DNA of 64,000 nucleotides. Source: Anastrepha obliqua (Eukaryota > Arthropoda > Insecta > Diptera > Tephritidae). Positions within the stretch are counted from its first letter, which is position 1. The number at the start of each line of letters is the position of its first letter. Both the position numbers and the translations under genes were made by a program. A model generated the notes under the pieces. It was not told the origin of the DNA. It made no database searches and saw only the letters and a list, made by a program, of their open reading frames with translations. Shown here piece after piece: positions 1 through 11,741 of this stretch. The stretch covers positions 73,348,001 to 73,412,000 of the forward strand of contig NC_072895.1 of assembly GCF_027943255.1 (NCBI RefSeq), read 5' to 3'.

Positions 1-1157
1 AGTAAAAATATCGCACTCATTACGGAAATGAGAGAGAGGGGAGGGGAGTTGTTTTAAGTCTGCACTTGAAGCCGGCGAATGCACAAATCTATCTATACAT
101 ATATGCATCGATGTTGATGTATGTATGTATATGCATATATATGTATGTGCATGTGTGCATGTGTGGCAATGCAGTCTCACATTTTCATTTCAAAATTAAA
201 TTCTGTTTTCGTTTTGTCTTTCTTTCGGGTTTTTGTTTTTGGACGACTGTTAGCACAACCCATCCATTGAAAGCGATACAAAAGTGATACACAAACATAT
301 TTAAGTGTAGGCATCGCATGCCAGTATCGTATGAATGGGAAAATGCATAGGCATACTCTCCAAACACACACACACATGTACACAGCTACACGCAAATGTC
401 AGCGCAAACATACTCACTTATGCGTCTGAGCAAATATACCCTTGCACTTTTCAAATTCATTTAATTGCCACTCTCTGGTCAGCAATCGCTCATCATCCCC
501 ATTTTTGGACGCCAGAGTTTCGTCAATTCCGTTTATAAATATGTGCCAAGTGCATACATCCCAATGTGTGCATGTGTTTATAGCCACACTCTGCACTCTA
601 CTATCGGCTGGCTTGTATTGTTGTTTGTGCGTTCACTTGCCCGCGTCTGGTCGTCTGCACGCCTTTTGGCCTCTGTCTGACTGCAATGCACGGTCATCGC
701 AACATTTTCAGCATTTTTTGCATTATAGCAGTTGTTGTTCTTGAAAACACCAGCTACTTCCCAGCAGGAAAAAGTCAAACTAGTATGAAAAAATTATAAT
801 TCAGATAAGACCAGTTAAGACATTTTGATTGCGATTCAGTTGATTTGTTTAGACAACAAAGTTGTAGACAAGTTTATAGAGGCACCAATGCAATGCTGAT
901 GATGAATATATTTATTTGAAAAACGTTTGTACGTACATACATAATCACATATCCAAACTATATCTCTTACAAAGTTTAGTCAAGTTTGCTCCAAAGTTTT
1001 AAAAAATTTTTAGTTAAAAGTGTCAGCAAAAATTGGTGACTAGAGGAATATGAGAAGATTCTTAAAAAGCAAAGGAAGGTATATTCTAACAGCTTAACCA
1101 ATCCTGTTTCCCATCATGAGATGTTTCATTTAATATTAAGAGAAATTAAATTCTGTA
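1..1157. other. AT-rich intergenic DNA with microsatellites
   Basis: No gene or transposon is recognised here. A degenerate ATGT/CATA microsatellite lies at about 88-165 and a short CA run at about 365-376. The open frames in this stretch are repeat-driven and have no recognisable domains. Confidence 0.6.
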
Positions 1158-1159
1158 TA

Positions 1160-2765
1160 CACTTCTGGTATTAGGTTAGACTAATTGTCTAAAATGCTTT
1201 TCTTATCAAAGTGCGAATCTTGTTCGAAAAAAAAATGTTGACAGCTGGTTGATTTGCGAAAAAATAACTGTACATTCGGAGATTATAGAAATTTCTATGG
1301 CAATCACACGTGTTTTCGGTTGGTCATTGAATTAGACGCAGCTTAAATTTCTTCGTATTGCGTGGACAAGTGTAAACTTTCGTATTGAAAAAATATCAAA
1401 AATAAAGAAATAAAGTGTTTTCGAGCTACATTTGAAGAAAAAAATGGGAAAAGCTGCTGTTATGAGCTTATTGGAACGTGAAAAAGTAGACTTTATTCAC
1501 TCCCAAGGACTGTCCAATCGAAACACTGCCAAACAAATAAATCGCAGCTCCAGAACTGTTGACAGATATTTGAAGGATCCAGAGGCATATGGAAATAACT
1601 TCAAAGGGAAAAGGCACTATCAAAACAAGCAGTACGCCAAATTGTTAGAATTGCTTCGAATTCGACTAAATCTGCTGCTAAGATCAAGGAATTGGCCGGA
1701 GTAAAAGCAAGCCTATCAACTGTTCAGCGTACGATCAGAAATCCAGAACACCTGAAGCGTTTAAAAGTCAAGAAAAAACCCTCTTTGAATGCAATACGCA
1801 AAGAAAACCGGCTTCAAGTCGCGAAAGAATACATGACGTGGACTGTCCAATCTGACACTCGACTAAATGATTGGCATTCAGTTGTATTTACTGATGAAAA
1901 AGTTTTAATTTAGATGGCCCTGATGGATTTCAATATTATTATCACGATGTGCGGAAAGATGAGCTATATTTAAGTCGCCACCATAGCCGAGAAGGGGGAA
2001 TAATGGTGTGGGGTGCTATCACGTTTTATGGGTCAATTGACTTGATTTTTATCGATCAAAAGATGAACGGCGATCGCTTCAAAACATTGTTGGAGTTCGT
2101 ATTTCTAAAATTAAAAGATCTCTTTGGACCAATTCCTTGGATTTTTCAACAAGACAATGCTACTATTCATAACTCTCGAGTAGTAAAATCTTTTATTTCG
2201 AGTCAAAACGTTAATATCATGAACTGGCCACCATATTCTCCAGATCTTAACGTAATTGAAAATATTTGGGGCTGGCTAACACGGAAAGTATACGAAGGAG
2301 GGAAGCAATACGAAGATAACGAAACATTAACTGCAGATATTAAACGTGATTGGAGCGAGATTTCCTTGAACTACATAGATTCCTTGTATCATTCTATGAA
2401 GAACCGGATTTATGAAGTTATTACTAACAAAGGAGGCAGTACTCATTAATGAAATTATTTTTTTTTTATTTCAAATAAATCAAACAGTAATTTAAGTTAA
2501 AATCCAAATACTTTTCTTATAAAAATTAAAAAGCCAAAGTGTGTCTATTCTAATGTCCAAGAAAAATTCGCCTTATTTTGAGTAGCTTTAAGAAAATGTT
2601 TGAAAAACACAATGTATATGTATAATCATTTGAATATTATATTTAAAGTATCATTAAATAAGAAATGTTTTTGCATATCAACTTCTTTTCTATCGTCCTT
2701 TAATAAATAAATATGAAGCAAAGTTGTATGCAACTAAACGTGCGTCTAACCTAAGACCAGCAGTG
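1160..2765 (+). mobile_element. Tc3-like (Tc1 superfamily) transposon, both ends present
   Basis: This is a 1606-bp element bounded by inverted repeats of about 22 bp. The left end begins CACTTCTGGTATTAGG; the right end, read inwards on the minus strand, begins CACTGCTGGTCTTAGG (20 of 22 match). A TA dinucleotide flanks each side (1158-1159 and 2766-2767), the target duplication expected of Tc1/mariner elements. It holds one transposase gene broken by two frameshifts. The boundaries are read directly from the sequence; the Tc3-like assignment rests on the transposase motifs. Confidence 0.85.
1444..2449 (+). pseudogene. Tc3-like DD34E transposase, two frameshifts
   Basis: This is a cut-and-paste transposase of the Tc1 superfamily. 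An N-terminal helix-turn-helix region is followed by the RNase H-fold catalytic core: FTDEK (first D), FQQDNATIH (second D) and SPDLNVIENIW (E). There are 34 residues between the second D and the E, so the signature is DD34E. The start is taken at ATG 1444, because the in-frame codon further upstream is TTG. One frameshift lies at about 1655-1665, between the DNA-binding and linker regions. A second lies in the A-run just after FTDEK (about 1897-1902). The NLDGPDG motif that usually follows the first D in this family reappears after the second shift. No functional enzyme can be made from this copy. Confidence 0.85.
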
Positions 2766-2767
2766 TA

Positions 2768-4225
2768 GATGAAAAATGAAATAGAATATTTTAAAATCCA
2801 ACCGCACAATTGGCCTTTTGTAGGGCATCATGTTGAAAATACCACTTGCTAGCATGGAAAATATATGGCACACAAACTGGTTGAAGTGAAAAGTGAACTG
2901 ATAGTATTTTTCTTTTCAGGGCTTATACAAACATAAATACATATGCACCTACATACTATAATAATTTAACCAGTGTTATCATAAGTTCGAGAAAAATTCA
3001 GTACAATATTCCGCCCAAAAGAGTTGTTGACTGTTACGAGTGAGGGGCTATTTCCACACATAGCTCTATCAAATATAAATACACATACATTCATAAATGC
3101 ATATGCGTCACTGATGAAAGGGAGTTCCGGTCCGTTGCTAATACACATTCGCTATAACACCGGAAATGTGCTTTGTGTGGTAGAGTTTGCTTTTTTGTAG
3201 AGTTTACACACTAGTCGAAAAGTACTCGTATAAAATTAAAGCAAACATTTTAATGTATAAAAATGGTATGCTAGAGAACTAAGACTACTTCATTTTATTT
3301 TAATTAAAATACATTAAAAATATGTGTCATGAAAGAAATTACAATTAATTAAAGTGGCATTTATTATGAAAATTACTTCGCAGCTTTAAGCCACAGTCAA
3401 ATCCTTTAAATGCGGTCGAATCGAAAAAAATCGTTATGAATAATTTTGTAATTTTTAAGACTTCTAATATGGATACCCAGTTTTGTGTAGAACTATTGAA
3501 AATAAATTTCCTTGTTTTAATAAAAACTAGTTAACCGCTCTAACTGATGTGTACCATATCGCCCATTGGCCAATGTGGGCGTAATTCATACCGCATGTGG
3601 TCTGGTCAGAATGTATTATGTTGTCATATATTTACCTGTCATATATTTATTATGTTGTCATATATTTACCTTACACATATGTTTCTTTTTATCACATCCT
3701 AGTACGTTCTTTTGCGAGCCCCATTAAATTTTACCGCAAAGTTGTGTCTATTTTACAAGTTCGTGCTTGTTGAAATGTCATTTTTCGGTCAGTTTGTTGG
3801 CAACTGCCGGCGCATATAACCACACAAAAATTTTCTTGATTCTTTTATATTTTAGTTATTACTGAATCCAGGCAATCATATTTGGTTTTCATTACTTTTT
3901 AACTAACTATACTTTGATACTAATTCTTTATGTTTTAGACTATGTCACTCTTGCAGCAAATCAGCGATATGCTACATCGATTTTTGAGAGCAAAATTTTT
4001 CCTATCTTACCAGTTGCATCCAAAACGAAATTTCTACCATAGGTCCATATCCAGTTGGGTACGTTTGACCCTTCATTTATGCTGTGGTCAGGTCTATAAT
4101 CTTATTACCAGACGTGCTATTTTGATTTTTTTTATCCGTTGAATTATGTGAACTTTTATTAATGACACAAACTAATGTTTGAATAAAAATATTTATGGAT
4201 GTTCTGTAGACTCAATGAAAATATT
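2768..4225. other. Intergenic, no gene seen
   Basis: AT-rich DNA without recognisable coding. A small direct repeat (TATGTTGTCATATATTTACC) occurs twice between about 3616 and 3670. Confidence 0.5.
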
Positions 4226-4234
4226 AATGCATGT

Positions 4235-4713
4235 TAGCAAATGGGTATCACCCACAAGCGAGCTTGGCAGGCTGAGAGAGGCTGCAGATGGACAAAACTA
4301 ATGTTACCTGTCATGTCCGATCGACTGTCGCAAACCCTTCTGTCATTAAGCAGAGGGGAGTGCAGACGGCTGGTTGGACTGATTACGGGCTACTTTCTGT
4401 GGGCAAAGCACATGGAAAGGTTGGGCATCTCAGACAGTGTACTCTGCCTAGCTTGTGAAGAGGAGGATGAGACGGCGGACCACTTCCTGTGTGTCTGCCC
4501 CGCCTTCGCTCGAATCAGGTTTGAGGTCTTTGGCACTGATGTGTTAAGAAACGACCATCTTGGCTCCTTGGCACCACAAGATCTACTCAGATTTCTTCGG
4601 AGATCGGGAAGATTTAAAGAAAATTAAAAGGGAATCCAAGTGTAGTACAATGGACTGAATTAATGTCTGAGTGCTGCACTTGCTAGTTGTCCCGACAAAA
4701 AACAAAAAAAAAA
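4235..4713 (+). mobile_element. 5'-truncated LINE, family A copy 1 (3' end of ORF2)
   Basis: This is the 3' end of a non-LTR retrotransposon inserted on the plus strand. It encodes the ORF2 C-terminus and finishes in an A-rich tail (about 4698-4715). The flanking direct repeat AATGCATGT (4226-4234 and 4714-4722) is a target-site duplication, so this copy was born 5'-truncated. Two more copies with the same 3' end occur at 7558-7839 and 49684-50942. The longest copy carries an RNase H domain, which places the family near the I/LOA/R1 group (inference). Confidence 0.85.
4241..4627 (+). pseudogene. LINE family A ORF2 C-terminus with zinc-knuckle motif
   Basis: This is a 128-residue open C-terminal fragment of a LINE polyprotein. 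It contains CLACEEEDETADHFLCVC, a C-x2-C-x8-H-x4-C motif typical of the zinc-binding tail that follows RT and RNase H in I/LOA/R1-type LINEs. The reverse transcriptase and endonuclease are absent because of 5' truncation, so the piece is not functional. The frame runs in from upstream without its own start; the first methionine is incidental. Confidence 0.8.
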
Positions 4714-4722
4714 AATGCATGT

Positions 4723-6514
4723 ATTTTTTAACACTTAAGCTTTTCCAAAACAATCGCAGCGTCTCAAATTCTTGTGGGTATAGTTTCATCTATATTCACA
4801 AGCCATGTTTATATATATGAGATATCTAATCTATGTTTATGAGATATCTAATAAATTATAAAATATCAGCATTGGCCAACGACTCGTATTTTTTAAGCAT
4901 TATTTCTGGCATAATTGGTCCGCATCACCATGGTGCATAATCTATGAATGAACTTCACTGACCGTTTTTTTTTTGGGCAGCAGAACATTAGCCTGCAATT
5001 TTCATGGAAACCAAAAATACTTGACTTTATTTCACGAATCTTCCTGCACTGCCCAGGGTTCTACCAATAAAAAGTGATGATATGATATGATATTACATCC
5101 ACCAACGCGAATGTCGCAATGCCATGCTTGACCGGCTTACTTGGATGTATTGTTTAAACGCGGAACGTTCTTTAACTGCCAATTTATCAATTTCATTCTT
5201 TGATTTCTTGCTCCTGAGTTCTCGAATCACAGGCATCTTATCAGAAATTCAAACCGCTTAACGCTCATCGCTGGGTGACACGACTCATCTCCGTTTCCTC
5301 AGGTATTATCCAAAATTCGAGTGCCATCAGTTTCTCTTGCCTCTTGATTTTTTGTATTTTGTTGAAAGTTACTTCGAACTTTTAAGATCAGCTAGTATCC
5401 TTCTAATATAATCATCCACAAATAACTTAAGCCATTCAATTTCTGTTTCAACACGGCGCGCATTATCTTTTGTACTAGGCGAAAGTTTGATGATATTGAG
5501 AGAGCGTACTCCAGCTTACGAATTGGGCCTGGGTTTCAAATTGTCTTTTCCAAGACAAACATTTTTAGATCGAACTTCACCGGAATTGTCTAAATATATT
5601 TAATCAAATTCGGATCCTCCTATTTAAGATTTTGTCTCGTGGTCACTTTTCTGCAGCATTCACGTTTATAGTCATATTTACATCAACCTTACCTTTATCA
5701 ACAAACGCACTGCCCTCCTCGCTCGATAGATCGACGAACAATCTCTGCCATAATTAAAGATTTCTGCTCATTTCTACTAGACTTTTCTTGGAACCGTACA
5801 TAGTATTATCGGAAATAAATTTTATTAGCACATTTGCAGTAAGAATATGTTGCTCTGTTAGACATTTGAGTCTTGAGAAAATTTACAACTGATCGGATGG
5901 ATTAGATAAAGTGATTAATTATCAACAGCTACTAAAAAAAGTGGGTAGTTCAAACTGAATCTAAAAAGCTTGAAAATATATGTACCACGATACAACACGT
6001 GCCTAGTTAAGGGTAAAATACTGTACCCAGTAGTAGAAGTCACTAACATATTTTAACGATATTCGCCTTTTTATCTTTCCTTCTACAATTTTAACGATTT
6101 TGCTATTCCGTAACCCGTTTCATAACAAAACTTAATTAGACAAAATTAGCTATTCTAGTTAACAAATATATTATCGCAAACTCCATAGATGACAACAAAT
6201 TTGGTGCGGTTAACTCAAGTAATAATAAGAAAATAAGAATTAGTTAAAACGATGAAATTATATTATCAAAAAGTATTAAGAATTTAGGTTATAATTTACC
6301 GCGTGCAAAGGTCGTAGGCTTTACACTGTAAATCGAGGTTTGCTCCGGGATGTGGCCAATTCTTTCTACTTGGTTTCAGAGGAGTTCCAAAAACTATTCC
6401 GGTTAACTCCGGAATTGGATGAAGATATAATTTCTCCGCTTAGCAATCAACTTGGAGGAATGGCGATATAGAATAACACCGATATAGACTGAAAAACAGA
6501 TAAATCTTGTAATC
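4723..6514. other. Intergenic, with possible decayed coding on the minus strand
   Basis: No feature is firmly recognised. On the minus strand, 5234 to about 5085 reads as an open 46-codon stretch starting MPVIRELRSKKSKNEIDKLA. The DNA from 5100 to 5800 is less AT-rich than its surroundings and looks like eroded coding sequence. Given the Gypsy remnant just beyond it, it could be retrotransposon gag or integrase, but I cannot show this. Confidence 0.3.
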
Positions 6515-6826
6515 TTCTGTCCACGTCTGCTGAAAAGCATAAATTAATGAATTATGGTCGGTTTATATGTCACGATCTTTTACTTCTAGCATAAAATGCA
6601 AATGGCGCATTGCACGGAACATCGCAGCAAGTTCTCTGTTGTAAGCGTTGCTTCGTTGTCCAGCTTTTCAAAATGATAATTCGTAGAAATCTAAAGCAGA
6701 AGCGTGTTGTTGGCAAAGTCAACTGTCCGAAAAGTCATCTTAAAAGGAGAATGTCGCGTTAGGCACAGGTTGAGAAAGTAAGTTGCGCTTCGCAAGGCTT
6801 TCCTTACATGCTTTCAGTTGAGTTAC
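6515..6826 (-). pseudogene. Gypsy-type retrotransposon RT/RNase H fossil
   Basis: Reading the minus strand from about 6826 in one continuous frame gives a recognisable Ty3/Gypsy RT-thumb and RNase H region. Landmarks in order are LKACKESLAKRNLLSQP (end of RT), DDFSDS (where the family has the catalytic TDASD), AYNREL followed by HLHFMLE, and TDHNSLIYAFQQ. About four stop codons interrupt the frame, but no frameshift is needed. No LTRs were found, and flanking gag and integrase are not identifiable, so this is an old internal fragment. Confidence 0.7.
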
Positions 6827-6829
6827 GCA

Positions 6830-7275
6830 ACTGAACATAAGGTTTTATAAGCACTCAAAGTCTCTTCGCAAGTTTAGGTTAACGTTTTGAATTATTTCAC
6901 CAAAAACTTAAATTGATTGGTATTCTAGCCAATTTGAACATTTTGGTGTAATATACACGTCAGCGGCTGAGTCGATTTAAATATGTATTTATATATATTT
7001 TTTTTAATATATGTTCGTAGACGAAAGTTCGAGGACATTTCAGACGGTCTGTCAATCTCTGAAAAGCGAATGGTAGAACAACCCTATTATGAAACGTTTG
7101 GTGGTAGATAGTGAGTGAGTGAGCTTGCATAGTTGCCCCAGTTTTAGCTTCTTGACCGAACTTTGTGTAATACCAGCACAAGCCATCAGAACTCCTGTCA
7201 CACACAGTTGCATTTTCATTCTTAATATTATAGAATATAATTTTAAATATATTAATCTAGTCGTGTTGTCCCTAT
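6830..7275. other. Unassigned DNA beside the Gypsy fossil
   Basis: An 81-codon minus-strand frame (7205-6960) is present but matches nothing I recognise. It could belong to the Gypsy remnant or be chance. Confidence 0.3.
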
Positions 7276-7546
7276 ATTTATTTATCTATACATAATTGGC
7301 GCTTAGACCTTTTATTGGGTATTTGGTCGAGCTCTTCCTTCCATTTGTAGTGTGCGTCTGGATGTTGTTCCACAAATGGGGGGTTTTTATGAGGGGCTTT
7401 TTCATGCCAGAAATATACTCGGAGGTTTGCCATTGCCAGCCGAGGAGCGATCGCTATTAGAAACACTTTTTCAATCACGGGCTTTCGAACCCGTGCACTT
7501 CCGAATGTTAATCACACACTAGTCCCTTCGGCTATGGCAACCGCCG
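7276..7546 (-). mobile_element. tRNA-derived SINE, copy a
   Basis: This is a short interspersed element on the minus strand. Its tRNA-like head (7546 to about 7475) contains an A-box-like TAGCCGAAGGGACTAGTG and an excellent Pol III B box, GGTTCGAAAGCCC. A conserved body follows (GGTTTGCCATTGCC and AAGCCCCTCATAAAAACC regions), then the 3' end GCGCCAATTA (minus strand, ending about 7293) and a TA-rich tail. Six further copies occur in the window. A SINE encodes no protein and depends on a LINE for reverse transcription. Confidence 0.85.
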
Positions 7547-7557
7547 TTATTTTACTT

Positions 7558-7839
7558 TTTTTTTTTTGTCGGGACAACTAGCAAGTGCAGCACTCAGACA
7601 TTAATTAAGTCCATTGTACTATACTTGGATTCCCTTTTAATTTTCTTTAAATCTACCCGATCTTCGAAGAAATCTGAGTAGATCTTGTATCAAAGACCTC
7701 AAGCCTGATTCGGGCGAAGGCGGGGCAGACACACAGGAAGTGGTCCGCCGTCTCATCCTCCTCTTCACAAGCTGGGCAGAGTACACTGAGATGCTCAACC
7801 TTTCCATGTGCTTTGTCCACAGAAAGTGGCCCGTCATCA
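7558..7839 (-). mobile_element. 5'-truncated LINE, family A copy 2
   Basis: This is the 3' end of the same LINE as at 4235-4713, inverted. The poly-T run at about 7556-7567 is its A-tail on the opposite strand. The direct repeat TTATTTTACTT flanks it (7547-7557 and 7840-7850), so it is a separate 5'-truncated insertion placed directly against the 5' end of SINE copy a. The encoded zinc-knuckle fragment (7840-7637 minus) is degraded. Confidence 0.85.
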
Positions 7840-7850
7840 TTATTTTACTT

Positions 7851-8400
7851 ACTTTGATTAAATAAAATTAAAAAAAAAAAACACTCAAAGGTATTTTTAA
7901 CTGCTTGGCTAGTATAACTTAGTTGTTTTTGCTATTCGTCTTTGCGTTGTTGGCTTATTTTGACAGAAATTCCACTCTCTATCAGTTTGAAAAAAAAGAA
8001 GAACACAGCTGTTTAGTGTTAGTTAAAACCTGTTTCTTTCATTGCACAATCATTCGATTAGTACAATTTTTGACTGTTTTTTCCAACAAATATGACCGTA
8101 TGGCGTCTATGACGGTCAGCATGGCTCGATAGCGCTCGTAATTCACTATAAAGGAGCTCCTTCCTCATTTCTATTCATTTCTATTAAATATAATATCTTA
8201 AAAGCGTTATAGTATTACCAGAGGGAAGAAAGTTACAACAGACATATACATATATAATATATACATATTTGTGCATTGTTGCCGAACATTTTGTCTACCC
8301 AATTTTAGGAGGATGCTTTTATTATTTATTTTAAACTGGGCTGTGCAGTTTTTATTCATTGATAGGATTTTTTTTTACAAAAAACTATGAGCATCGGTAT
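7851..8400. other. Intergenic, no gene seen
   Basis: AT-rich sequence with a short ATATAC microsatellite at about 8245-8270. No coding or repeat family was recognised. Confidence 0.4.
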
Positions 8401-8408
8401 ACTATATA

Positions 8409-9288
8409 TAACACATGGACTGAAAAGTCCCGGGCCAAACAAAAAAATTTAAATTAGTTTTATTAATCAACGTAATTTTCATGAAGAACAACGCAATCAA
8501 TCCAACGCTGCTCTAACATTTCAATACCACTTTTGTAGAACGATTTATCTTTTGCCTGAAAATAGGCCTCAGTTTCAGCGATAACCTGTTCATTTAAGCG
8601 AAATTTCTTACTGGCGAGCATATTTTTTATATTTGCGAACAGCCAGTATTCGCTGGGCGCCAAATCTGGCGAATTCATGTAGTTTTGTCATTGGTTTGAT
8701 TGACTTGTTACACGGTGCCTTGTCTTGATGGAACATAATGATGAGCAAATATAGCACACACTTTGAACACAGCTATTTCATAGTCAAATGCACACGCAAT
8801 ATAAAGCCAAACGTTCTTTTGATGTCTTTACGATGTCAGCTAACTCAACGCAACTCCACTTTTCGATCATTCAAAATGATTTTATGGATTTTTTTGATGC
8901 TTTCAGGTGCTACCGCCTCATTTGAACGTGCACTGCGTTGTGTATCATCGGTGTCTCTACGACCAAGTTTGAAGTCAGCAAACCATCGCTTTATTGTTGC
9001 TTCTGATGGAAAGGGGTCCCCATAATACCTTCAAGCCTTGATTTGCTTGAATGGTATTTCCCCCATCAAAAAGCATTGTAAAATTAAAACACGAAATTCT
9101 TTTTTATCCATTGTTTTGAAAATAACAAAAGTAGCGTCACTCTTAGCACCATAACTTATGAGCCAATTAATAGAATATCATCAATTTTACCAGCTGTCTT
9201 TTTAAGGATAGTACTAACTAACTACTACTTTAACTAAAAAAGAGGCAAATGTCATGTATGTGTTAGGCCCGGAACTTTTCAGCCCATG
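8409..9288 (-). mobile_element. Irritans-type mariner, internally deleted
   Basis: A mariner on the minus strand with inverted ends ACATGGACTGAAAAGTCCCG (left, from about 8413) and ACATGGGCTGAAAAGTTCCG (right, read inwards from about 9286). These resemble the irritans/Himar subfamily TIR. The transposase starts at 9111 (MDKKEF) and ends at 8463. The middle of the gene, including the first catalytic D, is missing. The second D motif has become FHQDKAPC, and the third reads DLAPSEYWLF with E where mariners have D. Several stops are also present. A second copy of this family lies at 37881-43396. Confidence 0.8.
8463..8678 (-). pseudogene. Irritans mariner transposase C-terminus
   Basis: This is the open 71-residue C-terminal part of the copy at 8409-9288. 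It contains DLAPSEYWLF, IAETEAYF and a terminal ENYVD that aligns with the GNYV ending of irritans transposases. The third catalytic position is E, not D, which would be expected to abolish or alter activity. The upstream part of the gene is broken, so no complete protein is possible. Confidence 0.75.
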
Positions 9289-9294
9289 TGTTTT

Positions 9295-10968
9295 ATACGC
9301 ATAAGTTTCATTTTTGCATAGCATTTATTTAAATCTTTTACATCTACAATTCATACAAACACTTTTATATCTGACTGGACATAACTCAGTGAACGTTGAA
9401 ATAGATTGATTCGATTTCCATTAAAACTTCAATACCCTTAAGCCATATGTGAATTGGCATAAAATTGGCAATGCTGAATGTGAGGTGTGCTGGCGACATG
9501 GTGTGCTTGTGAACTTGTATGCTTGCCCACCACAATCAAGCTATTCATTGGCTTTTAGTGAACAGCAACAGGACAGCAACTTTGTCGGTGCCGCCATCAC
9601 TGCCATCAGAGCGACAACATGCTTCAGCAAATAGAATTAATAACCTTTCCTGTGGATGTGCGCAGCCAAGTGTGGAACGTGTCGTCTGTTGACTAGCAAG
9701 ATTTCACATTTGTTAGAACTTTTGGCTAATAACAATAACACTATTAGAGGGGAAAAAATAAATAAATTTAGTTCTAGCATTTTGAACGCTTTTGCCCTTG
9801 CTACAATAAATTGTTGACTGCTCAGCATTTTCCTTTGCAATTATTTTCTCTTCATTTTGCGCTCCTTCGTTTCGATTTTCCTATGCTTCCTGTCTTTATG
9901 TCGTCCTCCCTCTGACTTCTTTTGCCTTCCGCTTGACTGTCTGCAGTGGTCGCTAGCAACGCTGGCTGCCACTTATTTTGTTAGAGGAACATTTGCGGGA
10001 TAGCACGCCACGACCACAATAGCTACCACCAGTGTCTGTGCCACAATTTGTTGCTTCTCTGGGGCATGTTTAACGAAGTGTGCTTTGCGTGTTGACCATA
10101 ATGGCCGAAATAAAAATAAAACTATAGGTATCTACTTTTTAGGGCCATTGAAACGCACACAAATAAAAAATGTATGTGTGTGACTAGGACATACATATAC
10201 AGTGGAAAGCAGCATGTGGCGTGGAAAGCGGCAAATAAAAATTAAGATAGCCCACACAAGTCGTTGTAACTTCGGTTTTTTGTTTTGTCAAATTCCCCCT
10301 CCCTCACTGTCAGTGATAGTCGCTTCACCTAAAACGACTCACAGTTGAGAGCGACGACAGTGCTCTGTTGAATTTTTAATAATTACGCAACTTTAATTTG
10401 CTCTTTGGATTAGTTGTAAAGCGCCATTGGGCATTTTTAGTTTTATGCTTTAATATTTCTAGCTAAATAAAGGAATTGCTTGATTTGGCATTGCTCGCTT
10501 GTAGCATTTAATTCCATTCCTCAGTTTGCTCTAATTAGGTTTACGATTTCCTCAGTTTTGTTATTTGTTTACTTTAATTCTTCTCATGCTTCTAATTGCA
10601 ACTTACAGAGCGACTCAGTAAATGCCAGGACATTGATATTGGTGTGCGAAAGTTCGAAGGGATCGGAGGATAAATGGATCTTCATCGGTCACCAAAAGAA
10701 TAAAACAAAAAGTAAAAAAGCAAAAGAGTGAAAGTAAAAGTATAGATTGATACATATATACATACTCGAATGTGTTTTCGGCCAAAATTTATGGACTCTA
10801 CTTTACAAGAAAATTTCTCATAGCATAAATACGCTTGGCTCTTTTCCATTTTCTGCTAAGAGGTGACCACTATTAGAAAACAAATAAGTTTTACTTAATA
10901 TGCGTACTTATATCACAGGGGAATGAATCCAGAACTAAAATATTAAAGGCGATAAATTGTGCAGATAT
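9295..10968. other. Intergenic, no gene seen
   Basis: This is mixed-composition DNA with no recognised transposon and no convincing exon. It is one of the longer stretches of apparently unique sequence in the window. Confidence 0.45.
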
Positions 10969-10971
10969 AAA

Positions 10972-11700
10972 GGGTGATTAATTTAGAAGTATCGGATTTT
11001 AAATTGATATGAAAATTCAAATTGATTGAGCAATATTTATTGATTTTGTGTAGAACCATTCATGACATTTATTTTTTAAAGATGATCCCTTCAAATGTTG
11101 GCCGCAACTGCGCCCTAATTCAGCCATCCGTAAACACCAATTTTGAATGACTCGTTAGAGGAGTTCGGTTGGTATCTCGTGAATAACTTAAGTAAAGTTT
11201 ACTTCCAATGCCTCAATCGAAGCTGGTTTATACACGAAGCATTTTGTCTTTACATACAAATTAAAGTCCAAAGATGTGATATCACACGATCTTGGTGACC
11301 AATCCATTGGTCCGAGATGAGAGATAAATTGATCACCAAACCGATGACTCTGTGAACCCATTGTTTCAAGAGCTGTTTGGCAAGTAGCTCTGTCTTGTTG
11401 GAATGAAATGTTGTGGAGATCATGGGCTTCAATTTTCGGCATCAAAAAGTCATTTATCAAGGCGCGGTAGCGTCGCCATCCACTGTTACATTGGCGTCAG
11501 CCTCGTCTTTGCAAAAATAGTTGCCGATGATTCCTCCAGTCCATTGGTCGCATCAAACAGTTGTTTTCAATGTATGTATATAATGGCTGTTGGCTGTGGG
11601 CTTTGCTTATTCACGTAACCATTAAGCCAGAAATGGACCTCATCGCCGAACAAAATTGTTGGCCTGAGCGCGCGATGAACACTTCTCACAGAGCGTCAAT
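10972..11700 (-). mobile_element. DD41D mariner remnant
   Basis: A minus-strand remnant whose 3' end is marked by AAAGGGTGATTAATTTAG at about 10970, resembling the AGGGTGA termini of other DD41D elements here. The open fragment 11460-11188 holds a second-D region reading SFQQDRATCQTA and the SHLGPMDWSPRSCDITSLDF stretch where the third D belongs. The frame further upstream, on the complement of 11600-11690, is broken but still shows the first-D region. The N-terminal half is not visible. Confidence 0.7.
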
Positions 11701-11741
11701 TTTTGTAATATAATATTTATAATATATCGTATGATCAGAAA

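Noticed and set aside
5085..5800. Possible gag or integrase of the Gypsy fossil
   Set aside because: Only a 46-codon open stretch and a composition change are visible, with no diagnostic motif such as CCHC, HHCC or DDE.
7470..7546. Possible functional tRNA gene
   Set aside because: The A and B boxes belong to the head of a SINE whose body and 3' end follow; the acceptor stem does not close.
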